The translations under genes were made by a program, and so were the position numbers. The notes beneath the pieces were generated by a model. It did no database searches. It worked only from the letters and a program-made list of their open reading frames with translations, and was not told the DNA's origin. Below, in pieces: positions 58,391 to 64,000 of a stretch of 64,000 bases of DNA (positions within the stretch are counted from its first letter, which is position 1; each line of letters opens with the position of its first letter). Origin of the DNA: Vulcanimicrobiota bacterium (GTDB lineage: Bacteria; Vulcanimicrobiota; Xenobia; Xenobiales; JADMJV01); NCBI GenBank assembly GCA_019637395.1, contig JAHBVR010000020.1, positions 1-64,000 of the forward strand, given 5' to 3'.

Positions 58391-60424
58391 ATGCCGGCTT
58401 TTGTAAGAAGGCTGTTAACTGCCCGTTGGCTGTGGAACTTGGTGCTGGTGGTGGTGCCACTGGGCGGGTTGGCCGTGTTCTTTTTGCTTATGCAGTTGTC
58501 GCTGAGCCTGCCCGATGTGGAAGGCCTGAAGACTTTCAGCAATTCGCAAACCACTCGGGTGCTGGCCCGCGACGGCCAGGTGGTGGCCACCCTGTTCGTG
58601 GAAAAGCGCTCGCCGGTGCCGCTGGCCAAAATTTCCCCGCGCCTGGTCAAGGCTTTGCTGGCGGTAGAGGACAGCCGTTTTTACCAGCACGGGGGTGTGG
58701 ACTGGTGGGGAGTGGGGCGGGCCTTTTGGGCCAATACGCTGCTGGGCCGCGTGGACCAGGGCGCCAGCACGCTGACCATGCAGTTGGCGCGCAATCGTTT
58801 TCTCACTCAAGATTTGAGTTATCGCCGCAAAATTCGCGAAATGATGCTGGCCCACCGCATTGAGGGGCAGTTTTCCAAAGCTCAAATCCTGGAGCTGTAT
58901 CTCAACAACGTCTATTTCGGCAGCGGCGCCTACGGAGTGGCTTCTGCCGCCAAGCTTTATTTTGGGCGCGGACCCGGCGACTTGAGCCTGGCTCAGGCGG
59001 CCTTACTGGCCGGCCTGGTGCAGGCGCCTTCCCGTCTCTCCCCGCTGGTCGACGCCCAGGCGGCCTTGCAGCGCATGGAAACCGTTCTGCAGCGTATGCG
59101 CGAGACGGGCGTGATCGACGCCGACGGTTACGCCAGGGCCTTGGAAGAATCCCGGCGCTTTCGTTTCAAGGCCCACGCGCCGGCGGCGGAGCCGCTGCTC
59201 AAGCATCCTTACTTCACGACTTACGTGATCGCCCAGTTGGCCAAAGAGTATTCGGAAGAAGAGCTGTATCGCGGCGGCCTGGTGGTGAGCACCACCCTGG
59301 ACGTGAAGCTGCAGCGCCTGGCCGAGCGGGAACTGAGCGACATGATGGCGGCCTACGGGCCGGGAGTGAATGCCGATAGCGCCGCCCTGGTGCTGATGGA
59401 GAATTCCTCAGGAGCGGTGCGGGCCATGGTGGGCGGCCGCGGCTGGACCAAAAAGAATCAATTCAATCGAGCCTGGCAGGCCTTGCGCCAGCCGGGCAGC
59501 AGCTTCAAGCCCTTTGTCTATACAGCCGCCCTGCAGGCGGGCATGACGCCCGACAGCCTGGTGGATGACTCGCCGGTGACCTATGGTAACTGGAGTCCGC
59601 GCAACGCCGACGGCTCTTTCCGCGGGCGCATATCTCTGCGCCAGGCCTTGCGCGAGTCGCGCAACGTGGTCTCGGCCCGATTGTGCCATCAAGTGGGCGC
59701 GGCCCGAGTGGTGGAGCTGGCTCAGCAACTGGGAGTGCGGGAGAAACTGGAAGCCCACCTGGCCATTTCGCTGGGGGCTTGCGAAGTTTCGGTGCTTTCC
59801 ATGGCCACGGGTTATTCCACGATTGCCAGCGGTGGTTACTTTCACCAGCCGATGGCCATCACAAAGGTCTCCAGCCAGGACTACCGCGAAAGACTGCTGC
59901 CTTTGCCGGTGATCACTCCCGAAGTCTCGGCGCAGATGCTGGAGATGATGCTGGGGGTGGTGCGCGGCGGCACCGGCACCGCCGCTCAAATTGAAGGCCT
60001 GGACGTAGCCGGCAAGACAGGCACAACCGACGGTTCGCGCGACGCCTGGTTCGTGGGCTGCACCCCTGAGTACACGCTGGCGGTCTGGGTGGGCAACGAC
60101 AATCACGCACCGATGTATGATGTTTATGGAGGCGGTTTGCCGGCCCGCTTGTGGCAGCGGGTGATGAGCCAGGTGCCACAGACCCGTAAGCGCTTCGCGT
60201 CACCGCTTCGGGTCGGAGGGCGGCGCTCGGAGGAACCGGCTGCATATGAGCCGCCGCCGGCTTTTGAGGTGACTCCCGCCCCGGAACCGGAGGTGGTTGA
60301 GGAAGAACCCCTGCCACCCGTGATACCTTGGGAGTCTCCCGAGCCGGCGCCGACGGCGGAGGAGCCGGAAGCGCCCACGCCTTCGCCGCTGGTGGAGGGA
60401 ACTCCAGATCAAGAAAACCTTTAG
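58391..60424 (+). CDS. Penicillin-binding protein 1A, bifunctional
   Basis: 677 residues. An N-terminal membrane anchor (LVLVVVPLGGLAVFFLLM) is followed by a GT51 glycosyltransferase domain (LLAVEDSRFYQHGGVDWWG, GASTLTMQLARN, LELYLNNVYFGSGAYG) and a transpeptidase domain with the acyl-enzyme serine in GSSFKPFVYTA, the second motif SRN, and KTGTT. A long Pro/Glu tail (PAPEPEVVEEEPLPPV) ends the protein. It polymerises and cross-links peptidoglycan. It is flanked by two glycine-zipper genes. Confidence 0.95.
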   Translation: MPAFVRRLLTARWLWNLVLVVVPLGGLAVFFLLMQLSLSLPDVEGLKTFSNSQTTRVLARDGQVVATLFVEKRSPVPLAKISPRLVKALLAVEDSRFYQHGGVDWWGVGRAFWANTLLGRVDQGASTLTMQLARNRFLTQDLSYRRKIREMMLAHRIEGQFSKAQILELYLNNVYFGSGAYGVASAAKLYFGRGPGDLSLAQAALLAGLVQAPSRLSPLVDAQAALQRMETVLQRMRETGVIDADGYARALEESRRFRFKAHAPAAEPLLKHPYFTTYVIAQLAKEYSEEELYRGGLVVSTTLDVKLQRLAERELSDMMAAYGPGVNADSAALVLMENSSGAVRAMVGGRGWTKKNQFNRAWQALRQPGSSFKPFVYTAALQAGMTPDSLVDDSPVTYGNWSPRNADGSFRGRISLRQALRESRNVVSARLCHQVGAARVVELAQQLGVREKLEAHLAISLGACEVSVLSMATGYSTIASGGYFHQPMAITKVSSQDYRERLLPLPVITPEVSAQMLEMMLGVVRGGTGTAAQIEGLDVAGKTGTTDGSRDAWFVGCTPEYTLAVWVGNDNHAPMYDVYGGGLPARLWQRVMSQVPQTRKRFASPLRVGGRRSEEPAAYEPPPAFEVTPAPEPEVVEEEPLPPVIPWESPEPAPTAEEPEAPTPSPLVEGTPDQENL

Positions 60425-60520
60425 GTGGTCAGGGGCTGACCGGCCGTTCACGGACCGGTAAAATTCGGGGCGGGATCGTCCTTTAAGGTGGATGCATCAC
60501 ACGAATTGGACACACAGAAA

Positions 60521-60841
60521 ATGCAAATCTCTCGACTTCCTCAGGGTCATCTTCCCCCATTGCGCACTCTCACCCCCAAACCACCCACGCCTCCTCAACA
60601 GGACGGTTTCCATCCCGGCCCCGACGCCGATCCTCTCACCCGTTCGGTGATGAAGGGCTTTGAAGTGGGCGGCTGGGTCGGCCTGGCCGGCGGCGTGGCC
60701 GCGGGCGTGGCCATCGGCGTACGTCAGGCCAATCCCATCGTAGGCGCGCTGGTGGGTGGCGTGCTGGGCGCCATGTGCGGCCCGACCATCGGCGCCAGTC
60801 TGGGCGCGCTGGGCGGTGCGGCCGTCGGGGCTTTCCAGTAG
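60521..60841 (+). CDS. Glycine-zipper membrane protein (paralogue 2)
   Basis: 106 residues from ATG 60521. MQISRLPQGHLPPL and a proline-rich stretch are followed by a Gly/Ala hairpin (GGWVGLAGGVAAGVAIGV, GALVGGVLGAMCGPTIGASL) like the protein at 58058. It lies downstream of PBP1A. Such zippers pack tightly in membranes. Function unknown. The pair differs mostly in the polar N-terminal half. Confidence 0.68.
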   Translation: MQISRLPQGHLPPLRTLTPKPPTPPQQDGFHPGPDADPLTRSVMKGFEVGGWVGLAGGVAAGVAIGVRQANPIVGALVGGVLGAMCGPTIGASLGALGGAAVGAFQ

Positions 60842-60842
60842 C

Positions 60843-61263
60843 TTATTTGGAGTCAGGGCGGCGTCGATGTAACTGAGGTGGGCTTTTCCCTCCCAGATCG
60901 GTTGCTGTCGGGCAGCCACCTCGAATTCCTGGTCGCCGTCGGCGAAGCCCGCGGCGCTGAGGTGAACTTGCAAGATCTTGAAGCGCCCACCGGGGCAGGG
61001 ACGAGATTTCTTGTGGACTCCGTCTTTTTCGAAGCTGACCTTGGCGCCGCCCAGAGAGCGGTTCGCGCAATTCCATGAGCGCCACCACGTCGTCGCTGCC
61101 GTCAGGCATTTTGCCGGCGAGGCGGATGGCGTCTTTAACCAGGGCCGGATGTTGGTCCACCTTCGTCGACACCAGCGGCAGGCGCGGCTTTCTACTTTAT
61201 CGCCGGTATAGCTTTGGGACCCAGCGAGCAACCGCTCAGCAAAAGTATAAGTAGAACCAGCAT
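60843..61263 (-). pseudogene. Lipoprotein gene broken by frameshifts
   Basis: ATG 61263 starts MLVLLILLLSGCSLGPKAIP, a good signal peptide and lipobox. The frame then ends at TAG. Coding-like sequence continues in another frame (VSTKVDQHPALVKDAIRLAG, MPDGSDDVVALMELRE) and then in a third (LGGAKVSFEKDG, HLSAAGFADGDQEFEVAA, GKAHLSYIDAALTPNK). Joined, these make one lipoprotein of about 135 residues. Two indels, near 61190-61200 and 61075-61080, are needed. Either the gene is decayed or the assembly has errors. The gene is followed upstream by the terminator at 61289. Confidence 0.65.
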
Positions 61264-61288
61264 TTTTGCATTTGGCGCCTGTACGCGC

Positions 61289-61330
61289 AAAAGGAGCCCC
61301 GGTTTCCTTGCGAAATCCGGGGCTCCTTTT
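61289..61330. terminator. Strong terminator hairpin, bidirectional type
   Basis: Arms AAAAGGAGCCCCGG (61289-61302) and CCGGGGCTCCTTTT (61317-61330) are perfect 14-bp complements with a 14-nt loop. The minus-strand arm begins inside the lysozyme stop codon. T-runs on both ends suit either direction. It separates the lysozyme gene from the broken lipoprotein gene. Confidence 0.85.
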
Positions 61331-62148
61331 CAGGCCTGGCCGGCAGGTGGAGCCGGTTGGCTGGGCGGAGTCGGTTGGCCGGCGGGCGGGGCCGGCTGGC
61401 CGGGTTGCTGGTCGGGGGGGGTGCCCTCTCCGGGCCAGGCGCCATACATGTAGTTGCCGTCCACTTTGCCATTGATGCCGTCGACGCTGGCTTTGTCCGT
61501 GTACTGCCAGGCGATCATGCTGTTCCAAGGAGCGGCGCTGGGGGGCTTTGCTTTGTCGCTGCCACTGGAGTAGTTGGCCAGCCAGAGTGGATACTTGGTG
61601 ATTTCGCTGCAGTCCACTTTCTTGACCATGGCGCTGTAGCTGTAGAACCAGGGAGTCTTACCGGATCGCTCCTCCACGATGGACATGAACTTGGCCGCCC
61701 ACTGACCCAGTTGCTGGGGTGTGAGTTTGTTGCTTACTTCAAAATCCAGTACGGGAAACTCGTTGGCGCTCATGGTGCCGACCTGGGACAGGAAGTTGTT
61801 GGCTTCGACGGTGGCGTCGGCCGCCATATCCGTGCCGTTGGGGCGAGCAAAGTGATAGAATCCACATTTCAAACCGCGGTCGGCCAGAGCCTGGCGGTGC
61901 TCGGCAAAGCGGTCGTCCACCCAGTCGCCGCCTTCGGTGACCTTGATGATGGCGGCGGTGCGACCGGAACGCTTGTAGGCATCCCAGTCGATGTTGTTCT
62001 GATGGTGGGAGACGTCCACGAAGTCGGGACGGGTGGCCGCGATTTCTTCGTCGGTCGAGACATCACCGTCGGTATAGGTGATGCCGGGATGGTCGATGGG
62101 GCTGTGGATGCGTGGTTTCGGAAGGTTGCTCGCTGCTTGTGTAATCAT
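61330..62148 (-). CDS. GH25-family lysozyme/muramidase
   Basis: 272 residues. A GH25 barrel is shown by FVDVSHHQNNIDWDAY (first catalytic Asp), IIKVTEGGDW, GFYHFARPNG and FPVLDFEVSNKL (catalytic Asp/Glu), WFYSYSAMVKKV and IAWQYTDKASVDGI. It would cut muramic acid-glucosamine bonds of peptidoglycan. The tail is a repeated PAPPAGQP/PTPPSQP linker. No classical signal peptide is visible: the start MITQAASNLPKPR is polar, so export might be non-canonical. Cell wall remodelling or bacterial competition are both possible. Confidence 0.92.
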   Translation of the reverse strand: MITQAASNLPKPRIHSPIDHPGITYTDGDVSTDEEIAATRPDFVDVSHHQNNIDWDAYKRSGRTAAIIKVTEGGDWVDDRFAEHRQALADRGLKCGFYHFARPNGTDMAADATVEANNFLSQVGTMSANEFPVLDFEVSNKLTPQQLGQWAAKFMSIVEERSGKTPWFYSYSAMVKKVDCSEITKYPLWLANYSSGSDKAKPPSAAPWNSMIAWQYTDKASVDGINGKVDGNYMYGAWPGEGTPPDQQPGQPAPPAGQPTPPSQPAPPAGQA

Positions 62149-62267
62149 GTCTTGCTCAGTTTGCCAAATCTGCCGGGCTCATGAGTTTTCATCATGTTAC
62201 AAGCCTCCCAACTTTTTCAGGATCCTTTCATCAGGAACTTTCCCGGCGAAAGCGAACTAACCCGAAT

Positions 62268-64000
62268 ATGGCAACTCAGCGCTTTTGGGAAGATAGTCCG
62301 CTGGCCGCTCTCACCAGAGTCAGGGCGCGCCGACAACTACAAGACTTGCCCGGGTGGCGATTATGGCCTCCCCTGGCGGCAACTCTCTCCTACGCAGCCT
62401 GGAACTGGCTGGAACCAACTCACTACACAGCCCTGCTGACCCTGACCTTCCTGGCTCTTTTTATGGGCTTGCCCGCCTATCTGAACGGGCGCGATCTGGC
62501 CCATTTACGCTCGCTGCGCCAGGGCCGCTGCCTGGAGGAAATGCTGGCCGTCGGCCTCACTCCCAAATCGGTGGCCGACACGCTGGCCTGGTCCAGTTGG
62601 AGCCTGCTGGCCCGGCTGACCTCGCTGTGCTGGCTGGCCGCCGTGCTGCCACCGGCCGCCCACCTCACCACCTCGCTGTGGCTGGCCCTGCCGTTGGGCC
62701 TGGGACTGATGGCACTGACCGTCTACCTGAGGCAGGTTCTCTTGCTTCTGGCCGACGATCCGGGCCGGTTGCTGCGCCAGGGCCTGCGCGTTTACGGCCA
62801 GGCCTGCCTGTGCCTGGCTCCACCGGTTTGGGTGGCGGCCGTGATCGACTTCCCGGTGGGCGGATTTCTTCTATTGCTGGGCACAGGCCTTTTGCTGATC
62901 TGGGTGCGCCGCCGAGCGGTGGACCTGTGGCGCGCAGACCTGGACCCCCATAAGTCGGCTCGAGCCGTCAACTCCTCTTGGGGCGCCTGGCTGATTCCCT
63001 GGGTCAGCAATCCGATTCTCATCCGCGAGTTGCGCAGCTCCCGCGGTCACAGCTTGTTCCTGTGGCTGCTGTTGCCGGTGCTGGTGCTGGGCTCGGTAGG
63101 CCTGGCCCTGCCGCCGATGGTCAGGCTGCTCGGCCCCGGCCTGGGCTTCTTCTCCCTCTGGCTGGGCTGGCGTATGCTCAATCACTCGGTACTGGCTCAA
63201 CGCTCGCGCGAACTGGTGCAGAACGAGCGCCAGGGCGGCAGTTGGGAGTTGCTGGTCCAGGTGGGCCTGGGCGGTCCTCAGTTCGTGCAGGGCTGGGCTC
63301 AGGCCACCGCCTTCCGCCACTTCGGCTGGATGCTGGCCGACTTGCTGGGCCTGCTGGCGCTGGCCTTTGGGGCACCGCAGTGGATGCTGCCGGCCGAAAT
63401 GGCCAGTTGGGCTCCCCTGTGGGCCTTGAGCCTGTGGGGTCTGGGCCTGCTGATGGACTGGGCCGCTTTTATGGCCGGTCTGGCCGGTCAAACCCGTTCG
63501 TTGCTACCCGCCTGGGCGGTGGCCACCGGCCTGGGCGAACTGGCCCTGGTGCTGGCCGGAGCTTCCGGCTGGCTGGCAGAAGGTCCTTTGCACACCTTTC
63601 TCTGGTCTCAGGGCCTGCCGGCGCTGGGCCTGCTGACGGTGCTGGCTCTTTCGTTGGGCCAGGCCTACCGGGCCCTGGGTCCGGCGCTGGATCCGGTACG
63701 CGGCGCCGGCTCCACCGCCGTCGGCCTGGATCTGCTGCCCCGCCGGGTGGCCCAGGCCAGCTGGTGCGTGTGGCTGCTCACCACTCCCTCGTTGGAGGTG
63801 TGGAGATTCCACTCCGGTTGGTTGACGGTGGCCCTGACTCTGGCCGGAGGCGCTCTGGTCTGGGGTTGGTTGATGCAGCCCCTGGCCTGGGCGGTGGGCA
63901 ACAATTTGCATTTGCGCCGGGGCCACTGGTTGAGTCCCCTCTGCTTCGGACAATTGATTGCCTGGCTGAGCGCCATTCCGGTGGCGCTGGCCGTGGAAGC
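62268..64000 (+). CDS. ABC-2-type membrane protein, cut by the window edge
   Basis: At least 577 residues from ATG 62268, with no stop before 64000. Numerous hydrophobic helices alternate with short loops. NPILIRELRSSRG (near nucleotide 63010) is the motif of ABC-2 transporter permeases, and GSWELLVQVGLGGPQFVQGW resembles the permease coupling region. About 10 to 14 helices are visible. No ATP-binding domain appears in the visible part, so the ATPase must be encoded elsewhere, perhaps beyond the edge. The substrate is unknown. Confidence 0.72.
   Translation, partial: MATQRFWEDSPLAALTRVRARRQLQDLPGWRLWPPLAATLSYAAWNWLEPTHYTALLTLTFLALFMGLPAYLNGRDLAHLRSLRQGRCLEEMLAVGLTPKSVADTLAWSSWSLLARLTSLCWLAAVLPPAAHLTTSLWLALPLGLGLMALTVYLRQVLLLLADDPGRLLRQGLRVYGQACLCLAPPVWVAAVIDFPVGGFLLLLGTGLLLIWVRRRAVDLWRADLDPHKSARAVNSSWGAWLIPWVSNPILIRELRSSRGHSLFLWLLLPVLVLGSVGLALPPMVRLLGPGLGFFSLWLGWRMLNHSVLAQRSRELVQNERQGGSWELLVQVGLGGPQFVQGWAQATAFRHFGWMLADLLGLLALAFGAPQWMLPAEMASWAPLWALSLWGLGLLMDWAAFMAGLAGQTRSLLPAWAVATGLGELALVLAGASGWLAEGPLHTFLWSQGLPALGLLTVLALSLGQAYRALGPALDPVRGAGSTAVGLDLLPRRVAQASWCVWLLTTPSLEVWRFHSGWLTVALTLAGGALVWGWLMQPLAWAVGNNLHLRRGHWLSPLCFGQLIAWLSAIPVALAVE

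Noticed and set aside
60425-60520. Terminator after PBP1A (CCGGCCG...CGGACCGG).
   Set aside because: The stem is short with mismatches and there is no T-run; too weak to report as a feature.
60497-61528. A long minus-strand ORF across the glycine-zipper gene and the broken lipoprotein.
   Set aside because: Only its middle has protein-like text; the ends are antisense to the zipper gene and to the lysozyme frame.

Overview
This is a GC-rich bacterial chromosomal window with about 62 protein-coding genes on both strands, many of them in tight operons with stop/start overlaps. It has no rRNA, tRNA or CRISPR array that I can see. Gene content points to an aerobic, envelope-bearing heterotroph: PBP1A, lipoproteins, GH25 lysozyme, M61 peptidase, acyl-CoA metabolism, oxygen-dependent flavoenzymes and c-di-GMP signalling. 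The phylum cannot be fixed from sequence alone. The many small proline- or glycine-rich orphan proteins and the set of possible leaderless promoters suggest a little-studied lineage, perhaps near Eremiobacterota or Xenobia, which is a low-confidence guess.

Layout. 1-1270 is a decayed mobile region: a serine recombinase gene broken by one stop and two frameshifts, two small overlapping ORFs, and a short stretch resembling a group II intron. 1.3-9.4 kb holds a secreted orphan, an SRPBCC/Zn-alcohol dehydrogenase/SDR operon, an SLC5 symporter, a large guanidino-modifying-enzyme-like protein and a sulfatase-modifying-factor-like lipoprotein with a premature stop. 9.5-17.2 kb holds a coiled-coil GGDEF-EAL protein, endonuclease III, and a SulP transporter fused to beta-carbonic anhydrase. 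17.2-23.2 kb is a five-gene operon (formaldehyde dehydrogenase, glyoxalase II-like hydrolase, folate-dependent GcvT-like protein, two FAD oxidoreductases) that looks like a demethylation and formaldehyde-disposal module.

23.2-39 kb is mixed accessory and housekeeping DNA: two stand-alone AAA+ ATPases each preceded by an inverted repeat, a VapBC pair with a clear promoter/operator, a Nudix-like protein with NAT, DUF2721, PilZ, an RNB exoribonuclease, an esterase, ABC-F and HEAT-repeat proteins. 39-45.6 kb carries a protein with a tyrosine-phosphatase-type CX5R loop, divergent from a translationally coupled operon ridA / enoyl-CoA hydratase / acyl-CoA dehydrogenase / old-yellow-enzyme / FAD monooxygenase. 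That operon resembles the aerobic 2-aminobenzoyl-CoA (anthranilate) route, with the usually fused monooxygenase-reductase split in two.

45.7-54 kb holds orphan secreted proteins, a PEGA protein, metB under a SAM-I riboswitch with promoter and terminator, and the second member of an unusual GHKL-like paralogue pair. 54-62 kb is an envelope island: M61 peptidase, ECF sigma factor, a membrane protein that may be its anti-sigma, PAP2 phosphatase, two glycine-zipper proteins flanking PBP1A, a broken lipoprotein gene and GH25 lysozyme. The right edge cuts an ABC-2-type membrane protein.
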